Assembly: GCA_963765265.1 (NCBI GenBank)
Contig: CAVXVN010000007.1
Coordinates: 248,001 to 312,000 of the forward strand
Length of the DNA: 64,000 bases
DNA from: Bacillus_BD sp963765265
GTDB taxonomy: Bacteria > Bacillota > Bacilli > Bacillales > Cytobacillaceae
Reading direction: 5' to 3'
Of the stretch, positions 31,941 to 46,159 are shown in pieces. Within the stretch, counting starts at the first letter, position 1; each line of letters starts with the position of its first letter. The position numbers and the translations under genes were made by a program. The notes beneath the pieces were generated by a model. That model saw only the letters and a program-made list of their open reading frames with translations. It did no database searches and was not told the origin of the DNA.

Positions 31941-31969
31941 TTGACACAGTATTTTAAATGTGTTATTAT
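31941..31969 (+). promoter_or_regulatory. Promoter of the second rRNA operon
   Basis: A perfect TTGACA (31941-31946), 17 bp, then TATTAT (31964-31969). It lies 8 bases after the tRNA-Ala CCA, so the second operon has its own strong promoter besides read-through. boxA-like TGCTCTTTGAAAAC follows near 32003. Confidence 0.8.
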
Positions 31970-32090
31970 TGAAAAGTTGCTATTGAAGCAAACGCAATAA
32001 ATTGCTCTTTGAAAACTAAACAAACAAAAACGTCAACGTTTTAAATTTTAGCCTTTTTTAAAAAGGCAACAATGAGCAAGTCAAACAATC

Positions 32091-33650
<1,560 letters not shown>

Positions 33651-33874
33651 TTACGGAAAACTTTGGTTTATACCAAAGTCTAAATAAGTTGACGATTTTG
33701 TGTTTGTTTAGTTTTGAGGGAGTAATTCTCTCAAGAATACTTTGTTCCTTGAAAACTAGATAATGCAAGAATAGAAAAGTAAGTTCTTTATATTCTTCAA
33801 CTCAGTTAAGAACACGAAGTAAAGAATCGAACCGGAACAATATATTGTTTCAATGTGATTATTATTATGAACAT

Positions 33875-36807
<2,933 letters not shown>

Positions 36808-36890
36808 AAATGAAATGCGTATTACAACGTTATTCTAATTCTTCTTCAGCATTATCTAGTTTTGAGGGAACAAACCTTCAGAATAAAATA

Positions 36891-37008
<118 letters not shown>

Positions 37009-37011
37009 AAA

Positions 37012-37046
37012 CAAAAGAGTACCCATAACGGGTGCTCTTTTTTTTG
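37012..37046 (+). terminator. Rho-independent terminator of the second rRNA operon
   Basis: AAAGAGTACCC and GGGTGCTCTTT form the stem around ATAAC, followed by a long T run. Confidence 0.92.
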
Positions 37047-37132
37047 TTATATAAATATAAATGAAATGGTGATTAAATACGATGTGCGTTTGAGAAAGAG
37101 TTAAAATGGGAAAATTAATAAAGTCGCTTCAT

Positions 37133-37162
37133 TTGCAAGAGACTATATAGATCATGTATAAT
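37133..37162 (+). promoter_or_regulatory. Sigma-A promoter of the ctsR operon
   Basis: TTGCAA (37133-37138) and TATAAT (37157-37162), 18 bp apart, with the CtsR site just downstream where a bound repressor would block transcription. Confidence 0.7.
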
Positions 37163-37165
37163 TAA

Positions 37166-37182
37166 AGTCAAATATAGTCAAA
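37166..37182 (+). promoter_or_regulatory. CtsR operator
   Basis: AGTCAAATATAGTCAAA is a direct repeat of the CtsR heptad (RGTCAAA-NAN-RGTCAAA) with exact spacing. It starts 4 bases after the -10 box, giving autorepression of ctsR-mcsA-mcsB-clpC. Confidence 0.9.
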
Positions 37183-37206
37183 GTCAGATAGAAGGAGGAG
37201 GGCTTT

Positions 37207-37668
37207 GTGAAAAATATTTCGGATATTATTGAAAACTACTTAAAGCAAATAATGAAAATGAACGAAAGCGAAGTAGTAGAGATCAAGCGCAATGAAATAG
37301 CCGATAAATTCCAATGCGTACCCTCACAAATAAATTATGTTATCAATACACGTTTTACAATTGAAAAAGGATACGTAATTGAAAGTAAGCGTGGTGGAGG
37401 TGGATATATTCGTATAATAAAAGTTCATTCATACGACCATGCCCATTTAATCGATCAATTGCTTTTACTTATTGAAAATAGAATACCCCAAAATAATGCA
37501 GAAGATGTTATTTTTCGCTTAGTTGAGGAAGAAGTGATTACGAATCGAGAGGCACGAATCATGATGAGTGTCATTGATCGGTCTGTCTTATATATCGACC
37601 TTCCCCATCGTGATGAATTACGAGCAAGAATGTTGAAAGCTATGCTTCAAACGTTAAAATATAAATAA
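37207..37668 (+). CDS. ctsR: Class III stress gene repressor CtsR
   Basis: CtsR is a dimeric winged-helix repressor of clp genes that senses heat itself and is removed with McsA, McsB and ClpCP. The 153-residue protein has N-terminal MKNISDIIENYLKQIM, the HTH region VEIKRNEIADKFQCVPSQINYVINTRF, the heat-sensing glycine-rich wing SKRGGGGYIRI, and the C-terminal domain with VITNREARIM. The start is GTG 37207 after GAAGGAGGAGGG. Its own operator lies at 37166. Confidence 0.97.
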   Translation: MKNISDIIENYLKQIMKMNESEVVEIKRNEIADKFQCVPSQINYVINTRFTIEKGYVIESKRGGGGYIRIIKVHSYDHAHLIDQLLLLIENRIPQNNAEDVIFRLVEEEVITNREARIMMSVIDRSVLYIDLPHRDELRARMLKAMLQTLKYK

Positions 37669-37696
37669 ATGAGTAAGTAGCTTAAGAGGTGATAAC

Positions 37697-38246
37697 ATGG
37701 TATGTCAAGAATGTAATCAACGGCCAGCAACACTGCATTTTACTAAAATAGTGAATGGTGAAAAAGAAGAATTTCATCTTTGTGAAAAATGCGCTAAAGA
37801 GAAAGGCGATATGTATTTGATTAATAATACGTCTGGTTTTTCTCTTAATAATTTATTAGCAGGCTTATTTAATATAGAACCCAATTTTCAAGCAATCGCA
37901 ACAAGATCCATTTGAAAAACAGGAAATATTACAATGCGAAAACTGCTCCATGACGTTTAACCAGTTCATCAAAGTCGGTAGGTTTGGATGTTCTCATTGT
38001 TATACAGCATTTAAAGAACAGTTAAAACCGATTTATAGAAGATTGCACAGCGGAAACGGCCATCATAATGGGAAAATACCCAGTCGAATAGGTGGCACGA
38101 TGCATATTAAGAAAAATATTGATGCCTTAAAAATTCAATTAACAGAACTGATTACAAAAGAAGAGTTTGAAAAGGCTGCAGTAGTCAGAGATGAAATTCG
38201 CTTACTTGATCAAAGGTTAAGCGAAAGTAGTGGAGGAGGGGAATAA
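37697..38246 (+). CDS. mcsA: McsA, zinc-finger activator of McsB (reading frame broken)
   Basis: McsA binds zinc and activates the arginine kinase McsB, steering CtsR to ClpCP. Four CxxC knuckles are expected, and the two frames together supply them: CQEC and CEKC in the first, CENC and CSHC in the rest, followed by HSGNGHHNGKIPSRIGG and a C-terminal UVR motif (KEEFEKAAVVRDEIRLLDQRL). The first frame stops at 37915; removing one base within about 37880-37898 reads through QQDPFEKQEILQCENC and gives 182 residues, the normal size. AGAGGTGA precedes the ATG. Confidence 0.88.
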
Positions 38247-38247
38247 T

Positions 38248-39318
38248 TTGTCACTAGAACACTTTTTAAACCAAGCATTAAGTTCTTGGATGAATGTCAA
38301 AGGTCCTGACTCCGATATTGTACTTAGTTCAAGGATTCGTTTAGCGCGAAATATGGATCAATATAAGTATCCATATGCTTTTTCAAATGAAGAAGCCAGT
38401 GAAGTGATTCAAACCATTAAAAATAGAGTAGCAGATGCCCCCTTGTTGAAAATGGGTGAAATGGATTTACTTATTATGGACAGTATAAAGCCTCTTCAAA
38501 AAAGAGTCTTAGTTGAAAAGCATTTAATTAGCCCTAATTTAGCTGAGGCTTCCAAGCATGGCGCATGTTTGCTATCGGAAAATGAAGAAGTTAGTATAAT
38601 GATAAATGAGGAGGATCACATTCGGATCCAATGTCTTTTCCCTGGACTACAATTGCAAGAAGCCTTATTTACGGCCAATGAAGTGGATGATTGGATCGAG
38701 GAACGTGTTGACTATGCTTTTGATGAAACGGTAGGTTATTTAACGAGTTGTCCTACCAATGTAGGAACTGGACTAAGGGCTTCAGTTATGATGCATCTCC
38801 CAGGACTGGTTCTTACCCAACAAATTAATCGAATTATTCCAGCAATTAATCAATTAGGTCTAGTTGTTAGAGGAATTTACGGTGAAGGTAGCGAAGCTTT
38901 AGGTAACATCTTTCAAGTATCTAATCAGATTACATTAGGGAAATCTGAAGAGGATATTGTAAAAGATTTAAATAGTGTTGTTAGTCAAATTGTTTCACAA
39001 GAAAGATCGGTACGTGAATCATTAGCTAAGACTTCAAACATACAATTAGAAGATAGGGTCTATCGTTCTCTCGGAGTATTATCAAATAGCCGAATCATTG
39101 AAACAAAAGAAGCGGCAAAATGTTTATCCGATGTAGGACTTGGTATAGATATGGGATATATTAAAAATATTTCCCGAAATATTTTAAATGAATTAATGAT
39201 ATTAATCCAGCCTGGATTTTTACAACAATATGCCGGAGGTCCTTTAAGGCAAAATGAACGGGATATTCGCCGGGCTACATTAATAAGAGAAAGACTAAAT
39301 ATGGAAAAACAAGAGTAG
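38248..39318 (+). CDS. mcsB: Protein-arginine kinase McsB
   Basis: McsB phosphorylates arginines on client proteins, including CtsR, marking them for ClpCP. The 356-residue phosphagen-kinase fold shows DSDIVLSSRIRLARN, SENEEVSIMINEEDHIRIQC, GYLTSCPTNVGTGLRASVMM (catalytic cysteine) and GLVVRGIYGEGSEALGN. An upstream in-frame start at 38230 lies before GGAGGAGGGG; TTG 38248, 6 bases after that site, gives the family start MSLEHFLNQALSSWM. It follows the mcsA stop with one base between. Confidence 0.96.
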   Translation: MSLEHFLNQALSSWMNVKGPDSDIVLSSRIRLARNMDQYKYPYAFSNEEASEVIQTIKNRVADAPLLKMGEMDLLIMDSIKPLQKRVLVEKHLISPNLAEASKHGACLLSENEEVSIMINEEDHIRIQCLFPGLQLQEALFTANEVDDWIEERVDYAFDETVGYLTSCPTNVGTGLRASVMMHLPGLVLTQQINRIIPAINQLGLVVRGIYGEGSEALGNIFQVSNQITLGKSEEDIVKDLNSVVSQIVSQERSVRESLAKTSNIQLEDRVYRSLGVLSNSRIIETKEAAKCLSDVGLGIDMGYIKNISRNILNELMILIQPGFLQQYAGGPLRQNERDIRRATLIRERLNMEKQE

Positions 39319-39331
39319 GGAGGAAGTGGAT

Positions 39332-41782
39332 ATGATGTTTGGACGATTTACAGAAAGAGCTCAAAAGGTGCTAGCTTTAGCCCAGGAAGAAGCCATACGT
39401 TTAGGTCACAATAATATTGGTACAGAGCATATTTTATTGGGCCTTGTACGTGAAGGTGAAGGAATTGCAGCAAAAGCATTATATGGATTAGGACTTAGCT
39501 CAGAGAAAATTCAAAAGGAAGTTGAAGAATTAATTGGCAGGGGAACAGATGCCAATGGGTCCATTCATTATACACCTCGCGCAAAAAAAGTAATGGAGCT
39601 TTCGATGGATGAAGCACGTAAATTAGGTCACTCATATGTAGGAACAGAGCATATATTACTTGGACTTATTCGTGAAGGCGAAGGAGTAGCAGCAAGAGTT
39701 TTAAACAATCTTGGAGTTAGTTTAAATAAAGCTCGTCAGCAAGTTTTACAGTTACTTGGTAGCAATGAATCTGGTAATCATCAAGGGGGTTCAGCTGCAA
39801 GTGCCAACACCCCTACTCTTGACAGTCTTGCTCGTGATTTAACGGTAATTGCCAGAGAAGGTAGTTTAGATCCTGTTATAGGCCGTAGTAAGGAAATTCA
39901 ACGTGTTATTGAAGTGTTAAGCCGCCGTACAAAAAATAACCCAGTCTTAATTGGTGAACCTGGTGTTGGTAAGACAGCTATTGCTGAAGGTCTTGCACAA
40001 CAAATTGTTAATAATGAAGTACCGGAAATACTTCGTAATAAACGTGTTATGACCCTTGATATGGGAACGGTTGTTGCGGGGACGAAATACCGTGGCGAAT
40101 TTGAAGATCGTTTGAAAAAAGTAATGGATGAAATCCGCCAAGCTGGAAATATCATATTATTTATTGATGAACTTCATACACTTATTGGAGCAGGTGGAGC
40201 AGAAGGGGCAATAGATGCCTCTAATATTTTAAAACCATCGCTTGCACGTGGGGAACTTCAATGTATAGGTGCTACTACGTTGGATGAATACCGTAAATAT
40301 ATTGAAAAAGATGCTGCTTTAGAAAGACGTTTCCAACCGATCATGGTTGATGAACCAACTGCTGATGAATCCGTACAGATATTAAAAGGGTTACGTGATC
40401 GTTATGAAGCACATCATAGAGTTTCTATTACAGATGAAGCGATCGAAGCGGCTGTTAAATTATCTGATCGTTACATCTCAGATCGTTTTCTCCCTGATAA
40501 AGCCATTGACCTAATGGATGAAGCAGGATCAAAGGTTCGACTTCGTTCTTATACCACTCCACCAAATTTGAAGGAACTTGAAGTGAGACTTGAGGGAGTG
40601 AGAAAAGAGAAAGATGCGGCTGTTCAAAGTCAAGAGTTCGAAAAGGCTGCATCATTAAGAGATTCAGAACAACGACTTCGTGAAGAATTAGAAGACACAA
40701 AGAAAACATGGAAAGAAAAGCAAGGACAGGAAAATAGTGAAGTGACTGTTGAAGATATTGCCAGTGTTGTATCCAGCTGGACAGGTATCCCTGTCACGAA
40801 GCTTGCACAAACAGAAACGCAAAAACTATTGAATTTAGAAGAAATTCTTCACTCGCGTGTCATTGGACAGGATGAGGCTGTAAAGGCCATTTCAAAAGCG
40901 GTTCGTCGTGCACATGCTGGTTTGAAAGATCCAAAACGTCCAATCGGATCATTTGTTTTCCTTGGACCGACTGGAGTTGGAAAAACAGAACTAGCTCGTG
41001 CTCTTGCTGAAGTTATGTTCGGTGATGAAGATTCAATGATTCGGATTGATATGTCCGAATACATGGAAAAACATTCGACTTCACGACTTGTTGGATCTCC
41101 TCCAGGATATGTAGGATATGAAGAAGGCGGACAGTTAACAGAAAAAGTGAGAAGAAAGCCTTATTCCGTTATCCTGTTAGATGAAATTGAAAAGGCCCAT
41201 CCAGATGTTTTTAATATTCTTCTTCAAGTATTAGAGGATGGAAGGTTAACAGATTCAAAAGGAAGAACTGTTGATTTCCGAAATACAATCGTGATTATGA
41301 CATCAAATGTAGGGGCATCGGCTCTAAAAAGAAATAAATATGTGGGCTTTAATATTCAAGATGGTGAGCAAGATTACAAAGATATGAAAGGAAAAGTAAT
41401 GGAAGAGCTGAAAAAGGCCTTCCGTCCTGAATTCCTTAACCGTATTGATGAAATTATTGTGTTCCATTCATTAGAGAAAAAGCATCTGAAGGAAATTGTT
41501 TCTCTTATGGCTGATGAGTTAACAAAACGTTTAAAAGAACAAGACATTTCTCTTGGATTTACAGAAGCTGCAATGGATAAAATTGCTGTTGAAGGCTATG
41601 ATCCGGAATACGGAGCAAGACCACTTCGTAGAGCGCTGCAAAAACATATTGAGGATCGTTTATCTGAAGAACTATTGAGAGGAACTGTCCTATCTGGTCA
41701 AAATGTAATGATTGATGTTGTAGATGGTGAATTTGTTGTCCATACAACGGAATCAGAACCAGAGTCTCAATTACAAAGTTAA
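39332..41782 (+). CDS. clpC: AAA+ unfoldase ClpC
   Basis: ClpC unfolds proteins for ClpP and, with MecA or McsB, controls competence and stress regulators. From the ATG at 39332 (GGGAGG 8 bases before; a GTG at 39326 is also open) the protein is 816 residues. It has two N-terminal Clp_N repeats (TERAQKVLALAQEEA and TPRAKKVMELSMDEA) and first Walker A GEPGVGKT near 208. The middle domain has a UVR-like FEKAASLRDSEQ coiled coil, and the second Walker A is GPTGVGKT near 545. The ClpP-binding loop VGFN is also seen. It is the fourth gene of the CtsR operon. Confidence 0.97.
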   Translation: MMFGRFTERAQKVLALAQEEAIRLGHNNIGTEHILLGLVREGEGIAAKALYGLGLSSEKIQKEVEELIGRGTDANGSIHYTPRAKKVMELSMDEARKLGHSYVGTEHILLGLIREGEGVAARVLNNLGVSLNKARQQVLQLLGSNESGNHQGGSAASANTPTLDSLARDLTVIAREGSLDPVIGRSKEIQRVIEVLSRRTKNNPVLIGEPGVGKTAIAEGLAQQIVNNEVPEILRNKRVMTLDMGTVVAGTKYRGEFEDRLKKVMDEIRQAGNIILFIDELHTLIGAGGAEGAIDASNILKPSLARGELQCIGATTLDEYRKYIEKDAALERRFQPIMVDEPTADESVQILKGLRDRYEAHHRVSITDEAIEAAVKLSDRYISDRFLPDKAIDLMDEAGSKVRLRSYTTPPNLKELEVRLEGVRKEKDAAVQSQEFEKAASLRDSEQRLREELEDTKKTWKEKQGQENSEVTVEDIASVVSSWTGIPVTKLAQTETQKLLNLEEILHSRVIGQDEAVKAISKAVRRAHAGLKDPKRPIGSFVFLGPTGVGKTELARALAEVMFGDEDSMIRIDMSEYMEKHSTSRLVGSPPGYVGYEEGGQLTEKVRRKPYSVILLDEIEKAHPDVFNILLQVLEDGRLTDSKGRTVDFRNTIVIMTSNVGASALKRNKYVGFNIQDGEQDYKDMKGKVMEELKKAFRPEFLNRIDEIIVFHSLEKKHLKEIVSLMADELTKRLKEQDISLGFTEAAMDKIAVEGYDPEYGARPLRRALQKHIEDRLSEELLRGTVLSGQNVMIDVVDGEFVVHTTESEPESQLQS

Positions 41783-41796
41783 CAAAAATAAACAAA

Positions 41797-41832
41797 AGGA
41801 GGTACACGAAAAGATCCGTGTACCTCTTTTTG
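41797..41832 (+). terminator. Rho-independent terminator after clpC
   Basis: AGGTACACG (41800-41808) pairs with CGTGTACCT (41817-41825) around AAAAGATC, followed by CTTTTT. It separates ctsR-clpC from radA, which may also be read through. Confidence 0.88.
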
Positions 41833-42040
41833 AATTAGGCTAGGTTAGTGTATTTTATGGATAAATCTAATTTCTTTTAAGCATAGAGTGAATCGATTGA
41901 AAAATCTCCAGCTAAGATAAGTCAAAAAATCACCAAGAATACTTAATAAAACTTTGAAGTAAGTTATGATTTGAAGTTATCCTATACTATACTTTAAAAT
42001 GACTTTAATGAAGGAAACATGAGGAAGTGAAGAATGGCAA

Positions 42041-43417
42041 ATGGCTAAAAAAAAGACAAAGTTTATGTGTCAAGAATGTGGATATGAGTCTCCGAAATGG
42101 ATGGGAAAATGTCCAGGATGTGGTTCGTGGAATAAAATGGTGGAGGAAGTTGAAAAGGTAACGACAAGAAGAGGTGCTTTTGCACATTCAGAAGAGACAA
42201 CTGTTGCAGCAAAGCCAACAGCGATTACTGCTGTTGAGGTTACGAATGAGGCACGTATTTATACAGACTCCAAAGAGTTTAATCGCGTTTTAGGTGGAGG
42301 TATTGTACGAGGGTCTCTCGTTCTTATAGGAGGCGATCCAGGCATTGGAAAATCGACTCTTTTATTACAAGTTTCCTCTCAATTAGCGAATAAAAATCAC
42401 TCTGTTTTGTATATTTCAGGAGAAGAATCCTTAAGGCAGACAAAGCTACGAGCAGAACGTTTAGGAGTAATGTCAGACCAACTGCTTGTGTATGCTGAAA
42501 CGAATTTAGAAGATATCAGCTTGACGATTGAGAGTATTAAACCGGATTTTGTTATCATCGACTCCATCCAGACTGTTTTTCATCCCGAAATCACTTCTGC
42601 TCCCGGAAGCGTATCACAAGTTCGAGAATGTACATCTGAGCTTATGAGAATCGGAAAGACAAAAGGGATTGCTATTTTTATCGTTGGGCATGTAACGAAG
42701 GAAGGTTCGATTGCAGGTCCTCGTTTGTTAGAGCATATGGTAGATACTGTTTTATATTTTGAAGGTGAACGTCATCATACGTATCGTATTCTAAGAGCTG
42801 TTAAAAATCGTTTTGGATCGACGAATGAGATGGGTATTTTCGAAATGAAGGAGTCTGGGTTAGAAGAAGTTGAAAATCCATCAGAAATATTTCTTGAAGA
42901 ACGATCACGAGGGGCATCTGGTTCAACCGTTGTTGCATCAATGGAAGGGACACGTCCAGTTTTGGTTGAAATTCAAGCATTAATTTCACCAACAAGTTTC
43001 GGAAATCCACGTCGAATGGCGACAGGAATTGATCATAATCGAGTGCCTCTTTTAATGGCTGTTTTAGAAAAGAGAGTAGGGCTATTGCTGCAAAATCAAG
43101 ATGCTTATATCAAAGTAGCTGGAGGAGTAAAATTAGACGAGCCAGCAATTGATCTGGCAATTGCGGTAAGTATTGCTTCAAGTTTTCGTGATAAGCCAAC
43201 GAGACCTACTGATTGCATCATTGGAGAAGTAGGCTTAACGGGTGAAGTAAGAAGAGTTTCTAGAATTGAACAACGAGTACAAGAAGCAGCAAAGCTTGGA
43301 TTTGAAAGAGTGATCCTACCAGCTAATAATCTTAGTGGATGGAAATGCTCAGAGAGAATACAATTAATCGGAGTCTCATCGGTAAGTGAGGCTTTAAAAG
43401 CAGTGTTTGGAGAGTAA
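42041..43417 (+). CDS. radA: DNA repair protein RadA
   Basis: RadA (Sms) is a hexameric branch-migration helicase in recombination and repair. The 458-residue product has the N-terminal zinc knuckle with C10, C13, C24 and C27, a RecA-like core with Walker A GGDPGIGKSTLL near residues 96-107 and the RadA-specific KNRFG near 254-258. A C-terminal Lon-like domain (ALISPTSFGNPRRMATGIDHNR) follows. An ATG 7 bases upstream (42034) is in another frame and stops after four codons. A hairpin follows the gene, and disA, which comes next in B. subtilis, is absent. Confidence 0.96.
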   Translation: MAKKKTKFMCQECGYESPKWMGKCPGCGSWNKMVEEVEKVTTRRGAFAHSEETTVAAKPTAITAVEVTNEARIYTDSKEFNRVLGGGIVRGSLVLIGGDPGIGKSTLLLQVSSQLANKNHSVLYISGEESLRQTKLRAERLGVMSDQLLVYAETNLEDISLTIESIKPDFVIIDSIQTVFHPEITSAPGSVSQVRECTSELMRIGKTKGIAIFIVGHVTKEGSIAGPRLLEHMVDTVLYFEGERHHTYRILRAVKNRFGSTNEMGIFEMKESGLEEVENPSEIFLEERSRGASGSTVVASMEGTRPVLVEIQALISPTSFGNPRRMATGIDHNRVPLLMAVLEKRVGLLLQNQDAYIKVAGGVKLDEPAIDLAIAVSIASSFRDKPTRPTDCIIGEVGLTGEVRRVSRIEQRVQEAAKLGFERVILPANNLSGWKCSERIQLIGVSSVSEALKAVFGE

Positions 43418-43770
43418 AATGATTTAACAATAAAAAATTGGGGAAATAAAACGATAAGAACTATTTTCCTATTTTTATACCAGAACATTTGTTTGAATAT
43501 AAGAAAAATGTATTGTTTGGATATTAAATGAAAAAAGACAATTGAACTAGGATAAGTATTGTGATAAAATAATTAGTTTATTATTTGACAAATAATGTCT
43601 TTAAGTGCTAACCTTAAAAGAAATATAAGCATTATAGAGATTAAAATCCAGAGAATTATTTCCTTTATTTAGTCTTTTTTTAATGATCTTTTATAAAAAA
43701 AGGAAAATATCCCCCATAATATGTTTCGATTTTTGTAAATTGTTTATAATGATTAAAAGGAGGTGAAGGA
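43418..43770. other. radA-yacL intergenic stretch where disA would be expected
   Basis: No gene is seen in 353 AT-rich bases, and no readable remnant of DisA. GGGAAATA (43441-43448) pairs with TATTTTCC (43462-43469) before a T-rich tail, a probable radA terminator. TATAAT at 43745-43750 with a weak TGTTTC at 43722 may be the yacL promoter, followed by AAAGGAGGTGAAGG. Confidence 0.6.
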
Positions 43771-44850
43771 ATGTTAAGACGTATTGTTCAAGTGTGTTTC
43801 CTCATTACTGGTGGAACATTAGGGCTTTTCTTAATCCCGGACTTATTTAATTTAGCTAATATAGACATTCCTCTGATTAATAATCCATATGTATCGGTTA
43901 TTTTAGGCTTAATCATTTTTTACTTTATTACTTTTTGGGCTATTGATCATGTGGTTAATTTTATCAAATGGATTGAGGAATCCTTAGTAAAAGCGCCTAT
44001 TACAGATCTTATATTTGGTAGTGTTGGACTGGTTTTTGGACTTATTATTGCCTTTTTAATAGGATATGCTCTTACCGCAATTGAAGTTCCAATTTTAAAC
44101 ACCATTGCCCCCATTTTACTTACGCTATTATTTGGTTATTTAGGTTTTCAAGTAGGTTTTAAAAAACGCGATGAATTATCAGGATTACTCACGAATAAAA
44201 AGAAGAAAACAGGGGATGAAGAACCTGAAAAGGCCAATAAAAATGTTTTGAAGATTCTCGATACGAGTGTTATCATCGATGGTAGGATTGCCGATATATG
44301 CCAAACGGGATTTTTAGAAGGCACCATTGTGATTCCTCAATTTGTGCTTGCTGAATTACAACATATAGCAGACTCTTCCGATGCCTTAAAACGAAATAGA
44401 GGCCGTAGAGGATTGGATATTTTAAATCGTATTCAAAAGGAACTTGCGATTAAAGTAGAGATTTATGAAGGGGACTTCGAAGAAATTCAAGAAGTTGACA
44501 GTAAGCTCGTTAAATTAGCTAAGGTCACAAATGGGATCGTTGTTACGAATGATTTTAATCTAAATAAAGTGTGTGAATTACAACAGGTATCTGTATTAAA
44601 TATTAATGATTTAGCCAATGCAGTTAAGCCGGTAGTACTACCAGGGGAAGAAATGAACGTACATGTAATAAAAGATGGTAAAGAATATAATCAAGGGGTT
44701 GCTTACTTAGATGACGGTACGATGATTGTAGTTGAAGAAGGTCGTAACTACATAGGCAAGCATCTTGATGTACTTGTAACAAGTGTTCTCCAAACATCTG
44801 CGGGAAGAATGATTTTTGCAAAACCGAAATTACTTGAAAAAGCATTGTAG
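43771..44850 (+). CDS. yacL: YacL, membrane-anchored PIN-TRAM domain protein
   Basis: The first ~130 residues contain about four membrane helices (IVQVCFLITGGTLGLFLIPD; PYVSVILGLIIFYFITFWAI; a pair around 80-125). A PIN nuclease-like domain starts with KILDTSVIIDGRIADIC, with conserved acidic residues and RRGLDILNRIQ and VVTNDFNLNKVCELQ. A C-terminal TRAM RNA-binding domain is seen at VHVIKDGKEYNQGVAYLDDGTMIVVE. Length is 359. Role unknown; an RNase or RNA-binding function is inferred. It begins the yacL-ispD-ispF-gltX unit. Confidence 0.94.
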   Translation: MLRRIVQVCFLITGGTLGLFLIPDLFNLANIDIPLINNPYVSVILGLIIFYFITFWAIDHVVNFIKWIEESLVKAPITDLIFGSVGLVFGLIIAFLIGYALTAIEVPILNTIAPILLTLLFGYLGFQVGFKKRDELSGLLTNKKKKTGDEEPEKANKNVLKILDTSVIIDGRIADICQTGFLEGTIVIPQFVLAELQHIADSSDALKRNRGRRGLDILNRIQKELAIKVEIYEGDFEEIQEVDSKLVKLAKVTNGIVVTNDFNLNKVCELQQVSVLNINDLANAVKPVVLPGEEMNVHVIKDGKEYNQGVAYLDDGTMIVVEEGRNYIGKHLDVLVTSVLQTSAGRMIFAKPKLLEKAL

Positions 44851-44873
44851 GCTGAATCAAAGGAGTGCGGGCT

Positions 44874-45566
44874 ATGACGTATCAAGTCATTATCCCTGCA
44901 GCGGGACAGGGAAAACGAATGGGAGCGGGCAAAAATAAACTACTTCTCGAGCTCGACGGGATACCAGTGTTTATTTATACTCTAATGGTATTTGAGGATG
45001 ATGAGTTGTGTTCTGGAGTCATTCTTGCAATCAATGAGCAAGAAGAACAGGAAATCAAAAATCTTTTAAATCATTATGGAATAAAGAAAGTCATTGGATT
45101 GGTACCAGGCGGTAAGGAAAGACAAGATAGCGTTTATAACGGAGTGAAATCACTAGCTGGCGATGGAATTGTATTAGTACATGATGCAGCACGTCCTTTT
45201 ATTGATTCCAAACAGATTCACGAACTAGTTTCAGCAGCTGAACAAAATGGCGCATCCATACTAGCTGTACCTGTAAAAGATACAGTGAAAAAGGCAAAGG
45301 ATAAGAAAGTTGTTGAAACGGTTGAGCGTTCTAGCTTGTGGGCAATACAAACCCCACAAGCTTTTCGTATGTCTCTTTTACGTATGGCACATGAAACAGC
45401 GTCGAAAGAGAATTATTTAGGTACGGACGATTCAAGTCTTGTAGAGCGGTTGGGGAAAGATGTTATAATCGTAGAAGGAAATTATGACAATATAAAATTA
45501 ACGACACCGGAAGATTTATTTTTTGCCAAAACGATTATTCATAAACGAAGAAGAATATCGAAATAA
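44874..45566 (+). CDS. ispD: 2-C-methyl-D-erythritol 4-phosphate cytidylyltransferase
   Basis: IspD transfers CMP to methylerythritol phosphate in the non-mevalonate isoprenoid pathway. The 230-residue protein shows the nucleotide-binding start YQVIIPAAGQGKRMGAGKNK, PGGKERQDSVYNG, VLVHDAARPF and TPEDLFFAK. A GTG at 44865 is open but is part of the AAGGAG site, so ATG 44874 is used. It is followed by ispF after 14 bases, as is usual. Confidence 0.96.
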   Translation: MTYQVIIPAAGQGKRMGAGKNKLLLELDGIPVFIYTLMVFEDDELCSGVILAINEQEEQEIKNLLNHYGIKKVIGLVPGGKERQDSVYNGVKSLAGDGIVLVHDAARPFIDSKQIHELVSAAEQNGASILAVPVKDTVKKAKDKKVVETVERSSLWAIQTPQAFRMSLLRMAHETASKENYLGTDDSSLVERLGKDVIIVEGNYDNIKLTTPEDLFFAKTIIHKRRRISK

Positions 45567-45580
45567 AGGAGATAGACTAG

Positions 45581-46063
45581 ATGTTTCGTATAGGACAAGG
45601 GTATGATGTGCATCAATTAGTAGAAAATAGACCGCTTATTATTGGCGGAATCACCATTCCTTTTGATAAGGGGTTGTTAGGTCACTCTGATGCAGATGTA
45701 TTATTACATGCAGTTGCAGATGCTTGTTTAGGTGCAATTGGAGAAGGGGATATTGGAAAACATTTTCCGGATACAGATCAGGCATTTAAGGACGCGGACT
45801 CAGGGAAGTTGCTTCAACATGTTTGGAATCTTGTGAAAGAGCGGGGATACGAGCTAGTCAATGCTGACTGTACAATCATTGCTCAACAACCGAAAATGGC
45901 ACCATTTGTACCCGCAATGAAAGAAAATATTGCGAGTTTATTGGAGACTGGGCTAGAAAATATTAATGTTAAAGCAACAACCACAGAAAAACTCGGATTT
46001 GTTGGACGCGAAGAGGGAATCGCTTCACAGGTAGTAGTTTTATTGAAAAAGGTAAGCCAATAG
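45581..46063 (+). CDS. ispF: 2-C-methyl-D-erythritol 2,4-cyclodiphosphate synthase
   Basis: IspF cyclises the CDP-methylerythritol phosphate made downstream of IspD. The 160-residue trimeric zinc enzyme shows the ligands in GYDVHQL and LGHSDADVLLHAVADACLGA, GDIGKHFPDTD, and the C-terminal KATTTEKLGFVGREEGIAS. AAAGGAGATAG precedes the ATG. It is followed by gltX. Confidence 0.97.
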   Translation: MFRIGQGYDVHQLVENRPLIIGGITIPFDKGLLGHSDADVLLHAVADACLGAIGEGDIGKHFPDTDQAFKDADSGKLLQHVWNLVKERGYELVNADCTIIAQQPKMAPFVPAMKENIASLLETGLENINVKATTTEKLGFVGREEGIASQVVVLLKKVSQ

Positions 46064-46159
46064 ATCTTGATTGTGAATCATGATTGAAGGTTTATTTAGT
46101 GGGTGAGAGATCGTTTTAAATGAACAAGATCAATCAATGAAGCGGAGGATAACGGAATT

